Shown here one piece after another: positions 50,439 through 57,179 of a DNA stretch of 57,179 bases. Origin of the DNA: Heteroscillospira sp050252415 (GTDB lineage: Bacteria > Bacillota > Clostridia > Oscillospirales > Oscillospiraceae); NCBI GenBank assembly GCA_050252415.1, contig JBFWKZ010000001.1, forward strand, positions 1 to 57,179. The letters run 5' to 3'. The notes under the pieces were generated by a model. That model saw only the letters and a program-made list of their open reading frames with translations. It searched no databases and had not been told where the DNA came from. Within the stretch, counting starts at the first letter, position 1. The number at the start of each line of letters is the position of its first letter. The position numbers and the translations under genes are program-made.

Positions 50439-51398
50439 TTATTTGCCAACAGGATTGTTGAGCGCCCACTGTGGTTTTTTGCCGGTGAGTGCATCGTGGA
50501 TACCCATAGCGGCATGCAGGCCCATACGATCCATGGATTCCTGGGTCAGCGCTGCGGAATGAGGTGTCATGATGATGTTGTCAAGCTCAAAGAGAGGGCA
50601 GTTCTTGGCGGGAGGCTCGGTGGGGAAGACGTCGATGCCGGCACCGGCGATAACGCCGTTCTTCAGGCACTCATACAGGTCTGCCTCATTAACGACCTCG
50701 CCTCTTGCGCAGTTGATGAGATAAGCGGTGGGCTTCATCATACCGATGGTGGTCTTATTGATGCTGCCGCGGGTCTCGGGAGTGCTGGGAACATGCAGGG
50801 AGACAAAGTCGGCGTTCTTAAGAACATCTTCCATAGTCTCAACCTTGGTGCTTCCGGCGGGGAAGCGCTCTGCGGGCAGATAGGCATCGTAACCGATGAC
50901 CTTCATGTCGAAGGCAGCCATGCACATTTTGGCGACCATGGAACCGATGCGGCCCATGCCGACCAGACCAAGGGTCTTCCCCTCGAGGTCCATGCTCCTA
51001 TACTTGTTGCGGAATCCCCACTCGCCCTTGCGGACGCCGCGGTCAAAGAGGGAGAAGTGGTGTGCGCAGGCCAGAATCATACCAACGGTATGCTCGGCAA
51101 CTGAGATGCCGTTTGAGGTGGGCGCGTTGCAGACATAAATGCCGTGTGCGGTGCAGTAATCGATGTCGATGTTGTCGACACCAATGCCATGACGGCCAAT
51201 GACCTTCAGGTTGGGCGCTGCGGCGAGCACCTCGGCGGTATAGGGAGCAGTGCGGGCAAGAATGGCATCGGCACCGGCAATCTGGGCCTTCATAGCCTCA
51301 ATATCGGTGTTACCGGTACCAATAACGATCTCATAGCCTCTTTCTTTCAGGTAATCCTTACCTGCGGCGGTAATGTCCTGTGGAATTACAACCTTCAT
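50439..51398 (-). CDS. D-2-hydroxyacid dehydrogenase (NAD-dependent)
   Basis: A 319-residue member of the D-isomer-specific 2-hydroxyacid dehydrogenase family (3-phosphoglycerate dehydrogenase/hydroxypyruvate reductase type). The Rossmann motif is GLVGMGRIGSMVAKM. Catalytic residues are Arg (NCARGEVV), Glu (FPTEPP) and His (TPHSAALT). The substrate is unknown. Its neighbours are an AEC transporter, an RraA-like and a LarA-like gene, so it probably acts on a hydroxy- or oxo-carboxylate. ATG at 51398 is preferred over TTG at 51407 from the distance to AAAGGA. Confidence 0.9.
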   Translation of the reverse strand: MKVVIPQDITAAGKDYLKERGYEIVIGTGNTDIEAMKAQIAGADAILARTAPYTAEVLAAAPNLKVIGRHGIGVDNIDIDYCTAHGIYVCNAPTSNGISVAEHTVGMILACAHHFSLFDRGVRKGEWGFRNKYRSMDLEGKTLGLVGMGRIGSMVAKMCMAAFDMKVIGYDAYLPAERFPAGSTKVETMEDVLKNADFVSLHVPSTPETRGSINKTTIGMMKPTAYLINCARGEVVNEADLYECLKNGVIAGAGIDVFPTEPPAKNCPLFELDNIIMTPHSAALTQESMDRMGLHAAMGIHDALTGKKPQWALNNPVGK

Positions 51399-51468
51399 AA
51401 TGATCAAATCCTTTCTCGACAGTATAGTATATAGAATGCTATCTAAAATAGCTTTCTCAAAAAATTAA

Positions 51469-52398
51469 TTAGATGATAGTCACAACATATGACCAAAACG
51501 GCATGGTCACGACACCAAAGAGTGTGGAGATAAAAACAGCTGCTCCGGCGTAGCAAGGGGCCGCTTCATAATTTGCGGCATATATCGCCGTCATTGCGGC
51601 GGAGGGAACCGCCGCGAAGAGGACACCGAGATTTACGAGAAGCTCTGAAAATCCCAGCAGTTTCAAAACGATAAGCACGATTGCCGGATTTATGATGTTT
51701 TTGATAACCACGATAACCGGCAGTGTAAAGTCGGACAAGAGCTCTTTGATATTGACATCGGCAAGCTGCATTCCGGTTATCATCATACCCAAGGGCATCG
51801 TCATACCGCCAAGGTCTGCAATGCAGTCCCAGATGATCTGCGGCGGACGAAGTTCCGTTATAAACAGGAACAGACCCACAAACACGGCAATGGACGGCAG
51901 CTGAATGAGAAGACGCCAACTGAATTCTTCGTGGTGTTCGCCGTTGCCCACTTTGCCATACATGATAGGCAATACGATAAACATTATGATGCGCTGTGGC
52001 AGTCCCATGAGGCCAGTATAAAAAACACCGTCCGGACCGAGTACCGCTTCTATTATCGGGATACCTATCAGCATAAAATTGTTAAATAACAAAAACGCCT
52101 GAATGACCGCCCGGCACTGCGGGTCACGCGGTTTTAAGACATGTCCCGATACAAAACCGCTCGCAAAGAAAAACACATCGATGATGAGGATCATAACAAG
52201 CGACATAAACCCCTGACTGAGCTTTTCGGATTCAAACGGGGTCATCATAGAATTAATAATAAGACATGGGACGGCAATATTCAAGAGAATTTTTGTTAAT
52301 GAACCGAGAGAACCTTTGGTTGTCCATTTCAGCTTACGGCACAGAAATCCCAATGCCATGTATACCATGACCTGGATTGCCGCGCTAAGCACACCCAT
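51469..52398 (-). CDS. AEC-family transporter
   Basis: A 309-residue polytopic protein with about ten hydrophobic helices in two halves. It has MALGFLCRKLKW at the N-terminus, KILLNIAVPCLIINSMMTPF, and MPLGMMITGMQLAD in the second half. It belongs to the auxin-efflux-carrier/malate permease group, which in bacteria often moves organic acids. It is close to the hydroxyacid dehydrogenase and RraA-like genes. AAAGGA precedes the ATG. Confidence 0.88.
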   Translation of the reverse strand: MGVLSAAIQVMVYMALGFLCRKLKWTTKGSLGSLTKILLNIAVPCLIINSMMTPFESEKLSQGFMSLVMILIIDVFFFASGFVSGHVLKPRDPQCRAVIQAFLLFNNFMLIGIPIIEAVLGPDGVFYTGLMGLPQRIIMFIVLPIMYGKVGNGEHHEEFSWRLLIQLPSIAVFVGLFLFITELRPPQIIWDCIADLGGMTMPLGMMITGMQLADVNIKELLSDFTLPVIVVIKNIINPAIVLIVLKLLGFSELLVNLGVLFAAVPSAAMTAIYAANYEAAPCYAGAAVFISTLFGVVTMPFWSYVVTII

Positions 52399-52502
52399 AC
52401 AATTCCTTTCTCCGGTCAGATACGGGCTGTTACAAAAACATCCCGCATCAATACCTCAAGGTTTTACCCGGAGTCGAGCCAAACCTTTTCCAATTAGAAA
52501 GA

Positions 52503-53231
52503 TTAGTCGACCTTTACGCTTTTGCGGGCCTCGGCCATACCAGCTCTCCACTTGGCAAGGTCCTCAATAGTGGGACGTACGCCATCGGTGATCGCCTTGC
52601 GGCAGGGCTCGAGAACAGGCATCTCGGCCTCTGCGATAGCGACGCAGGCGTCGTACAGCTTGGGCGCAACTTCTTCAGGAATAATCGTGAAGCCGTGAAT
52701 ATCGGCGTGAATGAGATCACCGGGCTTGATGGTCAAACCGCAGATGACGACGGGGCAGTCAATTGCCTCAACATGGATATAGGCGTGGGAAACCAAGGTG
52801 ACGGTGGACATAAAATAGAAGCCAAGCTCATCGGCTGCGGGGATATCGCGAACGCCGCCCTGTACGAGTGTTCCGACAGCGCCGAGGGACTTGTGGGTCG
52901 TAGCCTGGACCTCACCCCAATAGGAGCCGAGAGGAACAGCGTCTGTATCTTGAATGCAGATAATGGAAGGGCCCTCCTGTGCGCGGTTTTTAGCATACAG
53001 CTCCATCTGAAGCTTTGCCTGCTCGGGTGTTGCGGGGTTCATGGCGCTTACTTTTGCGGTAACCGCATAGCCGATCATGGGCTTTTCCTGATCTCCGGCA
53101 CGCTGAACCATTCCCGGATATCCGAAACCGGCGGTACGGGGACGGATGTTGAAGCACTCCATTGCGTTACATATGGTGGGACTATCAAATTCACGCAGCT
53201 TTTCAAGCTGCTTATTGGTGAGCTTAGCCAT
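52503..53231 (-). CDS. RraA-family aldolase/decarboxylase-like protein (second copy)
   Basis: A 242-residue RraA-fold protein. Signature segments are FDSPTICNAMECF, SYWGEVQATTHKSLGAVG and TLVQGGVRDIPAADELGF. The GxRD arginine/aspartate pair is present, but the usual LVVDG reads LVQGG. It is clearly diverged from the copy at 40045-40707, so this is not a recent duplication. The predicted reaction is retro-aldol cleavage or decarboxylation of a 2-oxo acid. It is grouped with the dehydrogenase, AEC transporter and LarA-like gene on the minus strand. Confidence 0.86.
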   Translation of the reverse strand: MAKLTNKQLEKLREFDSPTICNAMECFNIRPRTAGFGYPGMVQRAGDQEKPMIGYAVTAKVSAMNPATPEQAKLQMELYAKNRAQEGPSIICIQDTDAVPLGSYWGEVQATTHKSLGAVGTLVQGGVRDIPAADELGFYFMSTVTLVSHAYIHVEAIDCPVVICGLTIKPGDLIHADIHGFTIIPEEVAPKLYDACVAIAEAEMPVLEPCRKAITDGVRPTIEDLAKWRAGMAEARKSVKVD

Positions 53232-53275
53232 AATATGAATTCTACCTTTCTATGCTAAATTTTTGCTTGAGTCAA

Positions 53276-54541
53276 TTAAAAGAGGTTTCCGTTCTCGTCA
53301 AACTGGAACTCCTCAGGCTCTCCGATTATTTCCACATTGGGGATACTCTTCGCCTCTTCGATCATATTCTCGGAGACATAGAACTCGCTCATGCAGAGCG
53401 TATTGTGGATGCGGATAATGCGCGCATTATCCCGGTCAATATCGAAGCAGCACTTCACGCCGGCGCGAATAGCCTGGCGGTCGTTGTCCATGACCATAGG
53501 AATTTTGGTGGAAAAAGAGATTCGGGAGGTCAGCGGGTTGGGATAGGTCTCATAGAGATCCACCTTGTTGTACAGACGGCGGGTGGTGAAGTCGGCAAGA
53601 CCCATGCCGCCGCCGTTGCCGTGAGCCTTCTCCGAGAGATCAAGGGCGACGATCGTCTGGGTGATGGGGGGCTCTTTCATATCGGGCGTGGTAAATCTCT
53701 TGACGACGTTGGGGTCCATGCCGGCCCCGGAGATATTTTTGCCGATCTCGTCGACAACAAGAACATCACAGCCCTTGAACAGGATCTGAGCAAGGTATTT
53801 TTTGGCCTTTTCGAGGTACGCAGGCTCCCGTTTGGCAAAGTCCTCGGACAACATGCCGACAAGCTCCGCCGTATCCTCATAGGCGTTTTCGATGGCGGCA
53901 AGGCCGCCGATGATATTGCAGTGCTCAATGGCATAGGTGCCCATCTCTTCAATACGGGGTCCCAGATTTATGATCTTGGTGGAGTGGCAGCACTCGGCGC
54001 CGTATTGCTTACCAAGGCCAATAACGATCATCTTGAGCAGACCGCTCTCAATCTTATAACGGAAGGATGTATGGGGCTTTATACGGTGGACAACATAGAT
54101 GGCGTCCGCTTCGTATGCGTTCTTATCGAGCTCGACGCGAAGCCCGCTCTTGGTATAGCCAAGAGTCACGGTCTCCATAGAGGAGAGTATGGGCACGCCT
54201 ATCGTCTCCTCGGTGATACCGAGACCGGCGAGAACGCCTCTCTGGCCTTCGGCGGTAGCCCCGCCGTGACTTCCCATTGCAGGGACGACAAAAGGTTCTG
54301 CGCCATGCTCTTTAAATATTTTTATGACCTCTCGGAGAATGAGCGGAAAATTGCTGATCTGACGGCTGCCGGCGGTCAGACATACTCTGTCACCCTTCTT
54401 TATGCGGCTGAGAACACCGGAGCTCTCGATCTGCTTACGGACCTCGGCGGGGATATCTTTTACCATAGGACGGTCAAAGTTCTGGCGTATTTTTACCATC
54501 CTGGGCAGAGTGATCATACTTGTCAGATCTTCTAGAATCAT
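53276..54541 (-). CDS. LarA-like (DUF2088) nickel-dependent racemase-family protein
   Basis: A 421-residue protein of the lactate-racemase-like (DUF2088) superfamily. The N-terminal domain has VCLTAGSRQI and the strongly conserved VVPAMGSHGGATAEGQ. DAIYVVHRIKPHTSFR contains the His/Lys region that in LarA holds the nickel-pincer cofactor. No larB, larC or larE genes are adjacent. In the family, members epimerise or racemise 2-hydroxy acids, or have unknown roles. AGGAGG precedes the ATG at 54541 by 9 bases. Confidence 0.82.
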   Translation of the reverse strand: MILEDLTSMITLPRMVKIRQNFDRPMVKDIPAEVRKQIESSGVLSRIKKGDRVCLTAGSRQISNFPLILREVIKIFKEHGAEPFVVPAMGSHGGATAEGQRGVLAGLGITEETIGVPILSSMETVTLGYTKSGLRVELDKNAYEADAIYVVHRIKPHTSFRYKIESGLLKMIVIGLGKQYGAECCHSTKIINLGPRIEEMGTYAIEHCNIIGGLAAIENAYEDTAELVGMLSEDFAKREPAYLEKAKKYLAQILFKGCDVLVVDEIGKNISGAGMDPNVVKRFTTPDMKEPPITQTIVALDLSEKAHGNGGGMGLADFTTRRLYNKVDLYETYPNPLTSRISFSTKIPMVMDNDRQAIRAGVKCCFDIDRDNARIIRIHNTLCMSEFYVSENMIEEAKSIPNVEIIGEPEEFQFDENGNLF

Positions 54542-54721
54542 ATTAAAATGCCTCCTAAAAATTTCGAACTACTAGTTCCCTATTTCTTGCAATTTATACA
54601 CAACTATAATAAATATACATCTTTCCATGCTTTTTTTCAACTGGCAGCTCAAAATAAACAAACCGGAAAACGCACAGGTCTGTTGTGTATTACGGACATG
54701 CCCCTTTGATCTTTTGCTGCG

Positions 54722-54748
54722 ACAAAAAGGAGGGCTTAAACCCTCCTT
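54722..54748 (-). terminator. Terminator downstream of the truncated tctA
   Basis: AAGGAGGG / CCCTCCTT (54727-54748) with a 6-base loop is followed on the minus strand by TTTTTGTC. It separates the tct remnant from the LarA-like gene. In the remaining part of 54542-54913 I see no gene; the LarA-like promoter should lie near 54580-54640. Confidence 0.75.
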
Positions 54749-54913
54749 CATTATGGGTATGATCCCAGATCTTTGCTGTTTGTACAGAAAAAACATGGGA
54801 ATAACGCGTCTGAAGCGATCGTATTTGTCTGAGCCGGTGAAGCGCCAGACAAATATTCTCTGGATAAAGATATTTTTACCTAGGGGAGAGTTTCTGCTCT
54901 TTCGCCGATAGCC

Positions 54914-56056
54914 TTATGCCGTGATTTTACTTACTTTTCGCTTATATCGAACGAGTGTGGCAATTAGTACAAACATTGCCAAGAGAAGAAACAGCGCGGA
55001 TATGGGGCGTGTTATAAACGGCAGACCGTTTCCGCCCGCATATTGCAGCCCACGGCGAAAGTTTGTCTCAATCATGGTTCCCAGTATGAACCCTAAAATT
55101 ATAGGCGTGAGCGGTATTTTGACTTTTGTCAGCAGATAGCCGCCAATTCCAAAGAACGCGACGCATTTTACGTCAAAGATACGATTGTTCAGGCAGAAGG
55201 CGCCCACCGCGCACATGACCAATATTATGGGCATGAGGATATGTTTTGGTATTTTCAGAAGCCGTACAAAAGCTCTAAGGCCAAAAAATTCGATTCCAAG
55301 CATCAGAAAATTTGAAATGAGCAGAGAGGCAAAAATCGCATAGACAAGCTCTTTCTGATTGGTTAAAAGCATCGGACCCGGCGTAATTCCATGGATCATG
55401 AATCCTCCTATGAGCATTGCTGTAGCGGTGTCGCCCGGTATTCCGAGTGTCAGCAGCGGTACGAGCGCACCGCCAATAGTCGCATTATTTGCCGTTTCTG
55501 ACGCAACCACGCCATCCAGAATGCCGGTGCCGAATTTTTCGGGATATTTTGATGCCCCTTTTGCGACGGTATAGGCAAGAATATTTGAGGTTCCTCCGCC
55601 GATCCCGGGTAAAATACCTATGCCCAAACCAATAAGCGCAGACCGTACGGCGTTTGGCAATTGGGCTATGAATTCCTTCATGCTGAAGCCGAATCCTCTG
55701 ATATTAAAATTCTGAACAATGCCCTCTTTAGCCGTTTTTCGTGCTTCAGAGGTTAAAATAATCTCGGATACAACAAAAATACCTATAAGCATTGATAAAA
55801 TATTGAAACCACCGTCTAATTCATAAATACCAAAAGTCAGCCGTTTGACACTATCCATCGGCGCCATTCCGACAAAGCCGAGCGCCACTCCAATCAGTCC
55901 GGAACCGATACCCTTCGACATATTTTCTTTTTCCGTCATGACGCAAATCATTGTTAAAGAAAATATGCCGAGGGAGAACATCTCATACGTGCCCAGTTTG
56001 ACGGCATAACGTGCGACTGTCGGCGCTGCCGTTAAAGTAATTGAAGATAATGCCAT
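54914..56056 (-). pseudogene. tctA: N-terminally truncated tctA (TTT permease remnant)
   Basis: 380 residues matching TctA from about residue 125 to the end. GILPGIGGGTSNILAYTVAK and ASETANNATIGGALVPLLTL are the second-half signatures. The first signature half seen in the intact copy (38512-40032) is missing. The first residues (ALSSITLTAAPTVARYAV) begin in the middle of a conserved helix. There is no ribosome site before the ATG at 56056. Upstream, in other frames, lies the N-terminal part of tctC. This is best explained by a deletion removing the end of tctC, all of tctB and the start of tctA. Confidence 0.8.
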
Positions 56057-56409
56057 CGTGGTAGGTCAGCAGCGTGTAGCCATCCGGATCGGCGTCATAG
56101 ACCTGACGACAGGCCAACGTGGCTTGCCCCGTCGACGTTTGTGACGACAACCGGAACGCCCAGTACGTCCTCGAGGTAGGCCGCATAGGCGCGGCCGTTA
56201 AAGTCGGTGTCGCCGCCGGGCTGGGCCGGGATAATCATATTTATCGCTTTGCTTGGCCAATCATCCGCAGGGTTTGCATCGGTGCTTGAGGACTCGGGAA
56301 CTGTAGAATCGGAAGGGACTGTGCTCGCCTCGCTGCCTCCGGTAGAACATCCGGCCGACATGACAAGTGCCAAAGTGAGTGCCAGGATAATTGAAATTGC
56401 CTTTTTCAT
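56057..56409 (-). pseudogene. tctC: tctC remnant (signal and N-terminal region, frameshifted)
   Basis: The frame begins with a lipoprotein signal (ALVMSAGCSTGG), a Ser/Thr-rich linker and WPSKAINMIIPAQPGGDTDFN, the mature start of a TctC binding protein. After VVVTNVDG it goes out of frame and stops at 56095. The alternative frame continues the homology as QVYDADPDGYTLLTYHDG. It then runs into the truncated tctA in a third frame. About two thirds of the protein is missing. The upstream ribosome site (AAAGGAG) is intact, so the fragment could still be translated. Confidence 0.8.
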
Positions 56410-56507
56410 TTTTGCTCCTTTCTTGTGCCTTAAAAATATTTATGGAGCGAAATTTTCGCTTTCATATACAAAAATTAATACTGCAATTGCCCCGGAGTAC
56501 TACCCGA

Positions 56508-57179
56508 TTAATACTTGCAATTATCCTGGAATGCTTCCCACATGGCTAAGATGTTCTCAACCGGGACATCGGGCTGAAAGTTGTGGATAGGCGCAAATAC
56601 GAAGCCGCCGCCTGGTGCGAGCTGATCGATTCTGCGCTTCACCTCATCCTTGATCTCCTGAGGCGTGCTGTAGGGCAGCATCTTCTGGGAGTCGATCGTA
56701 CCGCCCCAGAACACGATATCCTTGCCGAAGTCCTTCTTGAGCCGAGTCACATCCATTCCTTTGGCGCTGATCTGGATTGGGTTGAGGATATCTACGCCGG
56801 CCTCAATAAGATCTGGAATAAGATCACTGACTGCGCCGCAGGAGTGCAGGAATACCTTGACTTTGTACTTATCCTTTAGATAATGGTACAGTTTGGACTG
56901 ATAAGGCATAATGAGCTCGCGATACATGCCCGGGGAAATAAACAGTCCGTTTTGTGTACCCAGATCATCTCCCTCATTGATAATGTCAATGCTGTCGCCG
57001 AATAGGCCGAACAGCGTATCGTAGTATTTCAGCTTTTCCTCAAGCAGCTTGTCCAGGAATGACTCGACTCTGTCCTGCTCAACGGCAAGCATCGTGAGCA
57101 AATTGTTAAAGCCATACATTCTGGGTCCGGTCTGAAGGAAACCGTTGGTATAGGCCTCGCCGCAAAAGACAGGATATCC
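56508..57179 (-). CDS. Uroporphyrinogen decarboxylase-family protein, C-terminal part
   Basis: The frame is open to the window edge, so the N-terminus lies outside; 223 residues are visible. Motifs include VFLHSCGAVSDLIPDLIEAG, DILNPIQISAKGMD, IVFWGGTIDSQKML and GGGFVFAPIHNFQPDVP. These belong to the UroD superfamily branch of cobalamin-linked methyltransferases (MtaA/CmuA type) more than to true heme-pathway HemE. HSCG has the potential zinc ligands His and Cys. It is upstream of the collapsed tct genes on the same strand and may once have formed an operon with them. Confidence 0.85.
   Translation of the reverse strand, partial: GYPVFCGEAYTNGFLQTGPRMYGFNNLLTMLAVEQDRVESFLDKLLEEKLKYYDTLFGLFGDSIDIINEGDDLGTQNGLFISPGMYRELIMPYQSKLYHYLKDKYKVKVFLHSCGAVSDLIPDLIEAGVDILNPIQISAKGMDVTRLKKDFGKDIVFWGGTIDSQKMLPYSTPQEIKDEVKRRIDQLAPGGGFVFAPIHNFQPDVPVENILAMWEAFQDNCKY

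Noticed and set aside
53252..54535. A 427-codon open frame on the plus strand opposite the LarA-like gene.
   Set aside because: It mirrors the whole LarA-like gene, has no ribosome site and no recognisable domain. The minus-strand protein has conserved motifs such as GSHGGAT.
54627..54911. A 94-codon plus-strand frame in the gap before the truncated tctA.
   Set aside because: It runs through the terminator hairpin at 54727-54748 and lacks a ribosome site.

Overview
The window looks like a chromosomal segment of an anaerobic, Gram-positive-type Clostridia, most likely a relative of Oscillospiraceae/Sporobacter. This is inferred from gene content: a Rex repressor, pyruvate phosphate dikinase, NifS/NifU-type Fe-S assembly, an SLH-domain surface protein, a VanW-family protein, RicT, a NiaR repressor, a CitA/CitB-type two-component pair and several tripartite tricarboxylate transporter (TTT) genes. 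Start codons are often GTG or TTG behind strong AGGAGG-type ribosome sites. I saw no rRNA, tRNA, CRISPR array, transposase or phage gene.

Layout. 1-3.0 kb: a C-terminal gene fragment and a membrane GAF/GGDEF/HD-GYP protein. 3.3-5.6 kb (minus): a CitB-like response regulator and CitA-like kinase, divergent from the ATP synthase operon at 5.8-12.0 kb (atpB-E-F-H/A-G-D-C). In that operon the delta and alpha subunits are read as one continuous 675-codon frame. 12.0-15.5 kb: a small ferredoxin-thioredoxin-reductase-like protein, a BTAD-type regulator, a decayed sortase gene and a secreted transglutaminase-like protein. 15.7-19.8 kb: a compact type IV pilus/type II secretion cluster (PilC/GspF, four small pseudopilin-like proteins, PilT). 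20-27 kb (minus): ppdK, then a nifS-nifU-holB-ricT group. 27.4-30.7 kb: rex, an SLH protein and mnmE. 31-34.2 kb: an NAD-salvage module of pncB, niaR and a PTS-EIIC-like membrane protein whose promoter contains a perfect 40-bp palindrome. 34.4-41.5 kb: a PrpR-like regulator with degenerate AAA+ motifs, divergent from tctC-tctB-tctA-rraA-hpcH. 41.6-43.1 kb: a deacetylase-fold protein lacking metal ligands and a tandem array of about 150-bp palindromic units. 43.2-50.3 kb: uvrB, hemW, vanW-like and metG. 50.4-57.2 kb (minus): a second carboxylate-type cluster (2-hydroxyacid dehydrogenase, AEC transporter, RraA-like, LarA-like, a collapsed tctC/tctA remnant and a UroD-family methyltransferase fragment).

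How the parts fit. Two separate regions encode uptake and cleavage of organic acids: TTT or AEC transporters with RraA-like and HpcH-like enzymes, a 2-hydroxyacid dehydrogenase and a LarA-like protein. They would feed pyruvate-level metabolism, which fits the nearby PPDK and Rex. The most unusual observations are the delta-alpha ATP synthase fusion, the NiaR-type palindrome controlling a PTS-EIIC-like candidate vitamin transporter, and the PrpR-like regulator that has lost the sigma-54 contact motif while its apparent target has an ordinary -35/-10 promoter.
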